Positions 34,801 to 44,303 of a stretch of DNA of 64,000 nucleotides are shown piece after piece. This DNA is from Adineta steineri. Its lineage: Eukaryota; Rotifera; Eurotatoria; Adinetida; Adinetidae. The DNA is taken from assembly GCA_905250115.1 (NCBI GenBank), contig CAJNOI010000020.1, positions 594,804 through 658,803 of the forward strand. Direction: 5' to 3'. The position numbers and the translations under genes were made by a program. Position 1 is the stretch's first letter; the number at the start of each line of letters is the position of its first letter. The notes under the pieces are model-generated. The model saw only the letters and a list, made by a program, of their open reading frames with translations. It did no database searches and had not been told where the DNA came from.

Positions 34801-37800
34801 AAAATTTTCAAAACAAGAAATAGAAATTGTTATTTTTTCATGCAAAACAATGATTAAACAAAACAACAACTAATCTTTACCTCATCCTACAAATTAATTT
34901 AATTATAGGAGAAAAATAAAAGAAAATATTGTTTATTTTTGATTATTTAAAATAAACTTACACGTCCTGTTGCTCGAGAATATGTAGCAAGATGTCCAAT
35001 ATTTTTATCGACGAGCCGCATAACATTACTAATTTTTGTATCATCACTTTCTTCTGCTATAGGTGATTTTTGTGTTGTTGGATTGATTTTAAATTGTATT
35101 TTTGTTAGGGGAAGATCATAATCATCATCATCATCACTTGAATCACTTGTACTTGTAGATTTACGCATAGCTGATGATGAAAATGGAATTGTACTTTGAC
35201 ATCCTGGTCGATTAATGCCAGTATTTGGAATAGTTGGACTTGATTTTGTATATGGTTCAGGTGTTGGCTGAAAAGAGAAAAAAAAAGCAGAAGAATAAAA
35301 ACATGGAAAATCTTTTGATATTCTATTATTACACATTTATTTTTTGCTATATTTGTTGGTATTTCATTAATATTATCCATACTACCCATCATTTTATTAA
35401 AATCATTTGTTTCATTAGCTGAATTAATTGAAGTATTATCATCATGAGGTTGTGATCGTGGTGTTTGATCATTTTTAGTTGATTTCGAATTATTTGATGT
35501 TTTTTTCTCACTTTTTTTATCTTTTTTATCTTTACGATTTGATGGCCAAAATCCTAATAGATAAATGTTTGTTTAGTATTTTTACATGCAAATAAGTACA
35601 TTCAGCAAATTCTTTTTTTTTTCAATTAATTATTATAGCGTACCCTTGAATGCTGGTCGTCTGATTTTTACATCAAATGGATTAGATGTTTGTTCATTGC
35701 TAGGTTCATGTAAACGTGTCAGTGGATTATTGGGATTACTAAGACTCATTGGTGCATTATTAAAAAGCGAAGATGTTGTTTGATTATTAGATGATAAATG
35801 TTGTTGATTGATAGAAGGATTTGGAGCCAGAGCTAGACGATGTTTAATAATATGAGATAAATTAACAAAGCTCAAAAAAACAATTATTTATTGATTCTTC
35901 TATCCTGTTATAAAGCAAAAATGCGCGCTTATTAGTTAAAATAAACCAAGAAAGGCATCTAATCATGCAGCAGGAAAAATAATTTTTGCGTGTTTGTAAG
36001 AAAAAAAAATGGCTTTTTATCTAATTGTTTCTTATGCTTCTGGTTTGCGTTTTATTTTTATTTTTTTTCCTGTACGCGTGCTTATATGTGTTATACAAAC
36101 CATGTAAAACTCTATAATGAGGATGATGAGCTGAATTTATTTATTAGAATTATCAAGAATACTAGACGACCGTAAAATTTACCTCGATTACTTTCAGTTT
36201 TTTTCATATTTGTTGTTGATGGCCAACCTGATAGCATTGTTGGTGATGATACAGGAAAATGTGCTGAAAATGTTGGTACACCTGGATCGGGTTGATCAAA
36301 TATAATTAATTCATCCGAAAGACCAGCTGCTGTATCGGGTGTTATTGATGAAGCAAGATTTGTTAAATGTAATGACGATTTAATATTATCTAATTCTTCA
36401 AATTGTATCGCTGCTATAGAACGAAGAATGTCAAGGAGAAAATAAAAAGAAAAAATAGTTTGACTGATAGATAAGAATAAAAGGAAATTTACCAGGTCGT
36501 TCTATGCCTGTTTTTTTCAGTTCGACAAATGTTTCAATAAGATCAGTACCGGTAAATTGTTTTATTTTTTCATGAAAATCATTTTGTGCTATACGTGTTT
36601 GTTCATTATTACGTTTAAGTATTTCAGAATAATTTAATGAGAAACTAAGCATTTTGTCTACATGTTCACCTTCAAATTCTTGAAATTTTGTACAAGCTAA
36701 ACAAAAAATAGAATTTTTTTGTTATTTGTTTTAAAAATAGACTAGTTTATTCTTCTCAAACTGTGTACTTAGTAGTTATTAATCCGTTGGAACCCCCTGC
36801 TGTGATATTACTTAGATTAGAACGTGAAGGTAAAAGATTTTTGTCTAAGTATAATTATCATTATTTATATGAGTTTTAATTTTTTTGTATGTAAAATAAA
36901 AATTCTTATCGGATTGTAACATTTTAATCTTATTGCCATTTAACCTTGAAACAAAACGATAGAAAAGGTTAAATACAATCATTATTGAAGCATCTTTGAT
37001 TATTATCGAGAATAAAAAAGAAGAAAAGAATTACCATCATAAAAACGTTTTTCAAATTCATTTCTTAATAAATTATATTTTTCAACTGATGTTTTATAAT
37101 CATCATGTGACTGACGAAATTTTTTTTCTAAACGTTCAAATTGTCTTGTTGATGATGTTAATGTATTAAATGCTGTTTGAGCAAGACTACTTGTTGTACT
37201 ATTATCTTGTGGTGTTGGTGTTGATGTTCCATTTGTTAAATTATGTCCTGTACGTTTAGCACGTTCATAATCTAAACCAATCGAATGATATTGTTCTTTC
37301 GCTTTATTTAATGTATTTAATGCATTATTTAATTGTGAAACAAGATCTGCTGTACGTAATATATCTGAATCTTTTTGTATAGATGTTTTAACTTTTTTTT
37401 GATATGAATCATGATAATTATGAATTTCACGTAAAAGCTCTTGATAATATGTTACAGTTGTTGAATGCGATAAAGCTACTTTTTCTAATAAATCTCTTAT
37501 TGATTGCCATATTGGTGTAAATGTTCCAACATGTTGAACTTTTAATAATTGTGATTGTAAACGTGATAAATTTTTACAATATGTTGATTCATATTGTGAA
37601 CTAAAATTTTCAATAAATAAATCTAGAAATATTTTGTTTGATAAAACAAAAAGTACCTTTCAGTTAGAAATCGTTGGAATTCTTCGATTGCTATTGCGCC
37701 ATTTTTGACATTTGTTGATAATACTTCAAAACCTCGATTACCTTCACCCCAAAACGTATCACTCCATCGAACCATAGGGAATAATACGATCTGAAATGTG

Positions 37801-37952
37801 TAGACAGAATTTCTATATTATTATTATTATTATTCTCGAACGAATAAAAAAAGAGAACATTTACTCTCGCTCGCTCTCATTCAACAATCTATAATTCATA
37901 TATGTGATTCGCTACTTACCATAGTTCTATTTCTATATATTGTAGCGCTCAT
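31849..37952 (-). CDS. FCHO: FCHO-family endocytic adaptor (F-BAR plus mu-homology domain)
   Basis: Nineteen exons (minus): 37952-37920, 37790-37657, 37600-37035, 36696-36493, 36413-36183, 35832-35644, 35553-35333, 35267-34962, 34886-34881, 34755-34673, 34624-34437, 34126-33996, 33943-33565, 33512-33379, 33145-32928, 32867-32709, 32652-32520, 32461-32256 and 32206-31849; phases close, 1292 aa (vertebrate FCHO ~810-890). The N-terminal F-BAR has DTFWGEGNRGFEVL, VGTFTPIWQSIRDLLEK and the YNLLRNEFEKRF helix. The C-terminal mu-homology domain has IPIAVAFQETIHV, WKIRILGDMLVSFP, LSWKVPYIF and GYRVSLLKKK-ASGKY. FCHO proteins bend membrane and recruit Eps15/AP2 to nucleate clathrin-coated pits. The linker is long and Ser/Thr/Pro-rich; exon 33943-33565 adds a basic ~126-residue segment I cannot match. 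The start ATG is in an 11-codon first exon with an excellent donor. Confidence 0.9.
34881..34886 (-). other. FCHO: Candidate 6-nt microexon in FCHO
   Basis: Between FCHO exons ending 34962 and starting 34755 the minus strand reads TTTGTAG|GATGAG|GTAAAG: a consensus acceptor, six bases (Asp-Glu) and a consensus donor. Flanking introns would be 75 and 125 nt. Phase is 0 on both sides, so inclusion or skipping keeps the frame. Confidence 0.45.
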
Positions 37953-39136
37953 TTACAAAGAGAGAATTCTTTTTATAATTCGAAAATGGCTACATATATA
38001 TATACGAAGACAAAGCAAATCAATTAGTTTTATTCATTTCATATTATTTGCATTGTTTGTATTGAATAATAAATAAATATTTTAATAAAGATCATATATC
38101 TTATAACATCTCTTTGTTCTTCAATGCCATAAACAAACCACATATTTGAAATGTTAATCGAATCATAAAATATTTCCTTGATTTATATAATTTAACTTAC
38201 TATTTTTTTATCATTGATATTACTAACAAATAAATCTGTTATATAGGTTTATTATATTTACAAATAATAACGTTAAAAGCATCGATGTAGTATAAATAAA
38301 GACTGAAATAGTGACTAGTTATTATCAAAAACTAATCTACATCATAAATCTCTTATATGTATATACTTGTCAGTTAAAAAAATACCAATAACAAGCAAAT
38401 ATACTTTTCAAATGTATAGATTGAATATATTCTATGAATAATAGCATAAAAAATTAATGATTATGTTATAGATATTCTTTTGAAATAACAAACAATTATT
38501 CTATTCAATGAGATTCTATTAAGAGAAAGAAATTATAAATCAGTTTTCTACACTACTATAAAACATCTTACTGATTATATATTATAAATAAAATATAACA
38601 TTATCAATCTTATTTGCTGAATATCATATATATATTTTATGAATAGAATACTTATTATTCAAAAATATCTGTCAGATAAGTTTTAAGAATATTCTTCTTC
38701 AAAATTTTTGTTTGTGAATAAATCAATAATATCCTCGTTAGTTTTTCTTGATTTTTAAAGCACTGTAACAGATGAATTCTCAAATATTAATGTAAAATCT
38801 AATTGATGCATTTACTTATATACTATTTTCAGGATCTTCGCTAGGAAGATTTAATCAAATTATCTTGTTCCTTTAATTTAGTCGATACAAAGCGACTGTC
38901 GATGTGGGTGTGGACAAGAGATAAAGAAAAATATAATGACACCTAAATCTAAGCCCGTCAAATAACTTACTATAGTTTTCTTATTTATAAACATATTTAT
39001 TTCATAGTTCTAACTAATCGAATACATTAAATAAAGTGACGTATAAAAAAAAGGTTTATTAGAGATATTAGTAATAGCAAACACATAATATAGAATAAGA
39101 ATGAACAATAAAAATATTTAAATATAGTGAGATCAA
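37953..39136. other. Intergenic region between FCHO and the repeat-protein gene
   Basis: FCHO upstream region and 3' flank of the FG-GAP gene. A+T-rich; I recognise no gene, RNA or repeat. Confidence 0.45.
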
Positions 39137-42100
39137 TTAACAAGTTTGTAATAAAATCTTTAAATTGTCATCACCATAGTTAGCGACCGCAAAATCTAGT
39201 TTTGTATCATTGTTGAAATCACCAACAACAACAGAAAATGGAGCAGATCCATAACTAACTAAATATACTTTTGAATCTGTAAATCTACCACCACCAGATC
39301 CAAACAATATAACTACGTTACTAGCACGATAATTAGCGACAATGATATCTAATAAGGCGTCATTATTAAAATCACCAATAGCAACTGAGTAAGGTTCAGC
39401 ATTAATTCCAGTTGAATATATTGTTTGATTTGCAAAAGATCCATTGCCGTACCCGAGAAAGACACTAATATTACTATCATTAATATTAGTAACAATAATA
39501 TCTAATCGATTATCATTGTTTAAATCAGCAACAGCTAAAGACCATGGACCAGAGCCAGTTGCAAATGTTGTTTGATTTAAAAAAGAAATATTGCCAAATC
39601 CAAGAAAAATACCAATATTATTGGTGCCAGAATTCGCGACAGCAATATCCATGTAAGTGTCATTGTTAAAATCGCCAACGACAGATGATCGCGGAACAGA
39701 CTTGTTACCAGTTATCAGTGTCGTTTGGTATTGAAAGCCCATATTTAAGTAACCAAGAAAAATACTTACACTGTTGCCACCACTACTAGCAGAGACGATA
39801 TCCAGCCGAGTGTCATTGTTGAAATCACCAACAGCTACGGAAAATGACTGGAAGCCATTTGAATACGTATTGTGATTTTCAAAAGAACCATTGTTATATC
39901 CGAGAAGTATACTTACAGTGTCAGCACCCCAATTGACAACGATAATATCCAATCGAGTGTCATTGTTGAAATCACCAACAGCTACAGAAACTGGATTAGT
40001 GCCAGTTGAATAGGTAGTTTGATTTGCAAAAGAACCATTGCCATATCCAAGAAATACACTGACAGTGTTGTCATTCTGATTGGCAACGACGATATCCAAT
40101 CGAGCATCATTGTCGAAATTACCAACAGCTACAGAAGCTGGCTGAGAGCCAGTTGGATATGTAGTTTGATTTTCAAAAAAATCATCACCATATCCGAGAA
40201 GTACACTTAAAGTGTCGGCACGCCAATTGGCAACGACAATATCCAGTCGAGTATCATTGTTGAAATCGCCAACAGCTACAGAAACTGGTCCAGAGCCAGT
40301 TAAATATGTAGTTTGATTTGCAAAAGAACCATTGCCATATCCGAGAAGTACACTGACAGTGCTGTCAAAGCTATTGGCAACAACGATATCCAATCGAGCA
40401 TCATTGTCGAAATCACCAACAGCTACAAACTCTGGTTTATTGCCAGTTGAATACGTAGATCGATTTGCAAAAGAACCATTGCCATATCCGAGAAGTACAC
40501 TTATAGTGTTGTCATACCGATTGGCAACGACGATATCCAGTCGAGCGTCATTGTTGAAATCACCAACAGCTACAGAATATGGACCAATACCAGTTGAATA
40601 AGTAGTCTGATTTGCAAAAGAACCATTGCCATATCCGAGAAGTACACTTACAGTGTCGGCATGCCAATTGGCAACGACAATATCCAGTCGAGTGTCATTG
40701 TTGAAATCGCCAACAGCTACAGACTGTGGATTATTACCAGTTGGATATGTAAGTTGATTTCTAAAAGCGCCAGTATCAAATGCAACAAATATATCTATAT
40801 TATCAGTATTGTCATATGCAACAATAATTTGTGATTGGCCGTCATTGTCGAAATCACCAGTAGTAACAACTACAGGAGCGAAAGCCAAGTTAGATCCATC
40901 AGTTACTTGATGTGTAAATTTTCCCCTTCCGTTTCCTACAAACATATCAATGTTTTTACTACCATAATTAGCTACAGCAAAATCATGTTGACCATCATTA
41001 TTGAAATCACCTATGGCAAGCGAATATGGATTTGAGCCTGTTGGAAACGTTTTTTGCTCTAAAAATGATCCACTACCATTTCCAAGAAGTACACCTATAT
41101 CATTAGTGCCATAATTAACGACGACAAGATCTAACATCGTATCATTGTTAAAATCTTTGACAGCAACATATTGTAGACGAGAACCACCACCAGACGCAAT
41201 TGTTATTTCGTTGCCTAAAGATCCTTTGCTATAATGCAGCAAGACACCTATAGTATTGAGGTTTCGACTAGCACCAACAATATCTAACCGAGTGTCCTTA
41301 TTGAAATCACCAACTGCTAGAGAAGATGGGTAAATGCCAATGTCATATTTAATATTATTTGCAAAGTAACCATTGCCATATCCGAGACGTACACTTACAA
41401 GGCCTCCATACTCATTAACAACAGCGATATCTAGTAGAGTGTCGTTGTTAAAATCACCAACAGCTACAGAATGTGGCCCATAGCCAGTTGCAAACGTTGC
41501 TTGATTTGTAAAAAAACCATTGCCATATCCGAGAAGTACACTGACAGTGTTGTCACCCTCATTGGCAACGACGATATCCAATCGAGTGTCATTGTTGAAA
41601 TCACCAACAGCTACAGAAACTGGCTGAGAGCCAGTTGAATATGTAGTTTGATTTGCAAAAGAACCATTGCCATATCCGAGAAGTACACTTACGGTGTTGT
41701 CACCCTGATTGGCAACAACGATATCCAGTCGAGTGTCATTGTTAAAATCACCAACATCTACAGAAACTGGCTGAGAGCCAGTTGAATATGTAGTTTGATT
41801 TTCAAAATAACCATTGCCATATCCGAGAAGTACACTTGTAGTATTGCTATAGAAATTAGTAACGACAATATCCAGTCGAGTATCATTGTTGAAATCACCA
41901 ACAGCGACAGATTGTGGATAATAGCCAGTTAAACAGATAGTTTGATTTGCAAAAGAACCATTGCCATATCCAAGAAATACACTGACAGTGCTGTCAAAGC
42001 TATTGGCAACAACGATATCCAATCGAGCATCATTGTCGAAATCACCAACAGCTACAGAAGATGGATAAGTGCCAGTTGGATATGTAGTTTGATTTGCAAA

Positions 42101-43399
42101 AGAACCATTGCCATATCCGAGAAGTACACTTGCAGTGTTGTCATACAGATTGGCAACGACGATATCCAGTCGAGCGTCATTGTTGAAATCACCAACAGCT
42201 ACAGAATATGGACCAATACCAGTTGAATACGTAATTTGTGGTTCGAAGCCTTCATCATAACCAAAGAGAATACCTATACTGCCAGTATCATTGCTGATGA
42301 TAATAACGTCAAGTAGATTATCTTGATTGAAATCAACTACAGCAAGCGAGATTGAAGAAGAAGAACCGGTTGAATTCATTACTGGTTCAGAAAAACTGCC
42401 ATTACCAAGTCCCAGTAACATTGCTATGTTATTTGTACCTTTATTACTGACAACTAAATCAAGTCGATTATCTTTATTAAAATCGCCAAGATCAATAGAA
42501 TATGGTGAAGAAGTATTAAGTGAGTATGTTGTTTGACTTGTAAAAATACCGTTGATGTTACCTAGAAGTACACCTACATTGTTAGTTCCATAATTAGCGA
42601 CAGCGATATCCAATAAATTGTCATCATTAAAATGACCAACGATGAGTGAATATGGATGTGAATTAATTCCAGTGGAAAATATTTGTTGATGTAAAAAGGT
42701 TCTGTTGCCATTTCCAATAAATATAACTAATTTATTTGTACCGTAATTTGCAATAGCAAGATCTAAATGATTATCATTGTTAAAGTCTGCACTGATGACC
42801 GAGAATGGCGAAGAATCATAGCCGGTTGAAATTGTCATTGGATATGCAAAACGTCCATCTCCAGATCCATAAAATATGCTAATACTATCAGTTCCATAAT
42901 TAGCTGTAACGATATCGAGTGAGGTGTCATTATCCAGATCAGTTACATGTATCCAGACTGGACGAGATGAACCAGTTGAGATTACTGTTGTATTAGTAAA
43001 AGAACCGTTTCCCAGTCCAAGAAATACACCGATGCTGTTAGTACCGAAATATGCGACAGCAATATCCGTGTGATGATCGTTGTTAAAATCGCCGATCGCT
43101 ACCATGTATGGAGCAGAATATAAACCAGTCGAGTATCTCATTTCACTTGCAAAAGCACCATTATTGTATCCAAGAAATACAGATATACTATCAACAAGAT
43201 GATTGGCAACAACAATATCGACTAACTCGTCATCATTGAAATCGCCAACGGCAACAGATCGAGGGCCAAAACTGTATTCAACTGGATTTTGAGGAGTTTG
43301 TACAAATATTAGTTCACATTGTTGGACTAAATAAAAATAGATAAATAATCTAATTATTCTTATTGAATTCATAGAATCATAGGTAATTTCTGAGTACAA
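39137..43399 (-). CDS. Secreted or ectodomain FG-GAP/VCBS repeat protein (28 units)
   Basis: One 4.26-kb open exon of up to 1420 aa. About 28 tandem repeats of ~49 residues follow the pattern SVAVGDFNND-RLDIVVAN----TVSVLLGYGNGSF. The D-x-N-x-D-x-x-x-D loop is the calcium site of FG-GAP blades, so arrays should form β-propeller-like structures. Each canonical unit has N-glycosylation sequons (NDT, NGS, NQT), implying an extracellular protein. The open frame has a hydrophobic N-terminus (Met10: RIIRLFIYFYLV) that could be a signal peptide, and no downstream TM segment. Alternative: an acceptor at 43354 or 43378 would splice in phase to the partial TM exon at 44016-43902, making a type II membrane protein. 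Bdelloid genomes carry many such proteins. Function unknown; adhesion or carbohydrate binding is a guess. Confidence 0.88.
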   Translation of the reverse strand: MYSEITYDSMNSIRIIRLFIYFYLVQQCELIFVQTPQNPVEYSFGPRSVAVGDFNDDELVDIVVANHLVDSISVFLGYNNGAFASEMRYSTGLYSAPYMVAIGDFNNDHHTDIAVAYFGTNSIGVFLGLGNGSFTNTTVISTGSSRPVWIHVTDLDNDTSLDIVTANYGTDSISIFYGSGDGRFAYPMTISTGYDSSPFSVISADFNNDNHLDLAIANYGTNKLVIFIGNGNRTFLHQQIFSTGINSHPYSLIVGHFNDDNLLDIAVANYGTNNVGVLLGNINGIFTSQTTYSLNTSSPYSIDLGDFNKDNRLDLVVSNKGTNNIAMLLGLGNGSFSEPVMNSTGSSSSISLAVVDFNQDNLLDVIIISNDTGSIGILFGYDEGFEPQITYSTGIGPYSVAVGDFNNDARLDIVVANLYDNTASVLLGYGNGSFANQTTYPTGTYPSSVAVGDFDNDARLDIVVANSFDSTVSVFLGYGNGSFANQTICLTGYYPQSVAVGDFNNDTRLDIVVTNFYSNTTSVLLGYGNGYFENQTTYSTGSQPVSVDVGDFNNDTRLDIVVANQGDNTVSVLLGYGNGSFANQTTYSTGSQPVSVAVGDFNNDTRLDIVVANEGDNTVSVLLGYGNGFFTNQATFATGYGPHSVAVGDFNNDTLLDIAVVNEYGGLVSVRLGYGNGYFANNIKYDIGIYPSSLAVGDFNKDTRLDIVGASRNLNTIGVLLHYSKGSLGNEITIASGGGSRLQYVAVKDFNNDTMLDLVVVNYGTNDIGVLLGNGSGSFLEQKTFPTGSNPYSLAIGDFNNDGQHDFAVANYGSKNIDMFVGNGRGKFTHQVTDGSNLAFAPVVVTTGDFDNDGQSQIIVAYDNTDNIDIFVAFDTGAFRNQLTYPTGNNPQSVAVGDFNNDTRLDIVVANWHADTVSVLLGYGNGSFANQTTYSTGIGPYSVAVGDFNNDARLDIVVANRYDNTISVLLGYGNGSFANRSTYSTGNKPEFVAVGDFDNDARLDIVVANSFDSTVSVLLGYGNGSFANQTTYLTGSGPVSVAVGDFNNDTRLDIVVANWRADTLSVLLGYGDDFFENQTTYPTGSQPASVAVGNFDNDARLDIVVANQNDNTVSVFLGYGNGSFANQTTYSTGTNPVSVAVGDFNNDTRLDIIVVNWGADTVSILLGYNNGSFENHNTYSNGFQSFSVAVGDFNNDTRLDIVSASSGGNSVSIFLGYLNMGFQYQTTLITGNKSVPRSSVVGDFNNDTYMDIAVANSGTNNIGIFLGFGNISFLNQTTFATGSGPWSLAVADLNNDNRLDIIVTNINDSNISVFLGYGNGSFANQTIYSTGINAEPYSVAIGDFNNDALLDIIVANYRASNVVILFGSGGGRFTDSKVYLVSYGSAPFSVVVGDFNNDTKLDFAVANYGDDNLKILLQTC
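39770..42240 (-). repeat. 147-bp tandem repeat blocks within FG-GAP gene
   Basis: Repeat units of 147 bp (49 codons) are highly similar in two blocks: about 41400-42240 (units 8-13) and 39770-40760 (units 18-24), separated by four divergent units. Unit order is shared with an 11-unit offset: for example the NSFDSTVSV unit occurs in both blocks (units 9 and 20), preceded in both by a TGIGPYSV unit (8 and 19), and followed two units later by a TGSQP unit (11 and 22). This indicates duplication of a multi-unit block plus recent homogenisation. Confidence 0.8.
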
Positions 43400-43901
43400 T
43401 AAAAAATATTAAGTAGATGGCATGTGCACTTATTCATTTTTTTCCATTTACTGTAAAATTGTTTAAAAATAACGCATTGTTTCGGAGTAAGAAGAAATTA
43501 TATTAATGCCTAAAATTATATGTTTAAGCTACGTTTCTTCTCAATCACATAATTTCTTCTGTAGACTATTCTTAGCTACAAATTCAATACAATGATAAAA
43601 TTCTTCAACTGTGGTGGATGAAATCAAATGAATATTAGTCCTGTTCTATGACGATAATGAAATGTTCATCGACAATTTTCGATGGAGAAATATGGAACCA
43701 TCTATTGACTGTTACTTTTCTTCTCCAGAAACCTACACTGATACTATTATTAGGAATGCACAGGTTAGCCCTATAAGATAATGTAATACATAAGGAACTT
43801 CAAAATACTTAAACAAATACAGTAATATATTAGTTATCGATCCTGATATATCATTTGAATTAATTAATTAATATCATATATGAAAAAAAATCAGAACATA
43901 C

Positions 43902-44016
43902 CCTTTGCTTTCGGTGAAGTGAAGCAAACGACCAATATACTAACAATCATTGCTAGACTTGTGAAGAGAACAAATATACCCACAGCTGTTGCAGTTCGAT
44001 GTCTTGACCAACGCGA
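43902..44016 (-). CDS. Partial exon encoding a transmembrane helix, cut by assembly gap
   Basis: Minus-strand frame from the gap edge (44016) encodes RWSRHRTATAVGIF and then a hydrophobic helix (LFTSLAMIVSILVVCF), ending at the donor AAAGG... (exon end 43902, phase 1). The basic flank then TM order suggests a type II membrane protein with the 5' end in the gap. The nearest phase-1 acceptors downstream lie just before the FG-GAP repeats (before 43377 or 43353), so it may be the anchor exon of that gene with an intron of ~520-550 nt. Otherwise it belongs to an unknown gene. Confidence 0.5.
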
Positions 44017-44116
44017 NNNNNNNNNNNNNNNNNNNNNNNNNNNNNNNNNNNNNNNNNNNNNNNNNNNNNNNNNNNNNNNNNNNNNNNNNNNNNNNNNNNN
44101 NNNNNNNNNNNNNNNN
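44017..44116. other. Assembly gap (100 N)
   Basis: One hundred N bases, the conventional placeholder for a gap of unknown size. It truncates the TM-encoding exon at 43902-44016. Confidence 0.99.
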
Positions 44117-44303
44117 AAAAAAAACACGCATACATATAGAATAATCTTTAAACAATAAGATATACAATATGTATGTTAGTTTAGAAAATCTAACTGATAG
44201 AATAATATCTTTTCTTTTCCTTTTTTTTGTTTTAATATAGAGTAAATAAAATATTTACAAATAAACACAAACACATATATAACGATCAAATACAATGAAA
44301 TTG

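Noticed and set aside
37623..37656. A 34-nt intron in FCHO ending at CTAG (37623)
   Set aside because: Too short and leads to an immediate stop; the acceptor at 37601 gives a 56-nt intron and keeps the F-BAR frame.
39770..42240. Regular repeat array as a CRISPR or satellite
   Set aside because: The 147-bp period is codon-exact and in frame with an FG-GAP protein, with no spacers.
40019..42536. Plus-strand open frames antisense to the FG-GAP gene
   Set aside because: Shadows of the repetitive minus-strand coding sequence; no independent domain.
43891..44167. Open frames running through the 100-N gap
   Set aside because: They count N as sequence; only the real bases at 43902-44016 were used.
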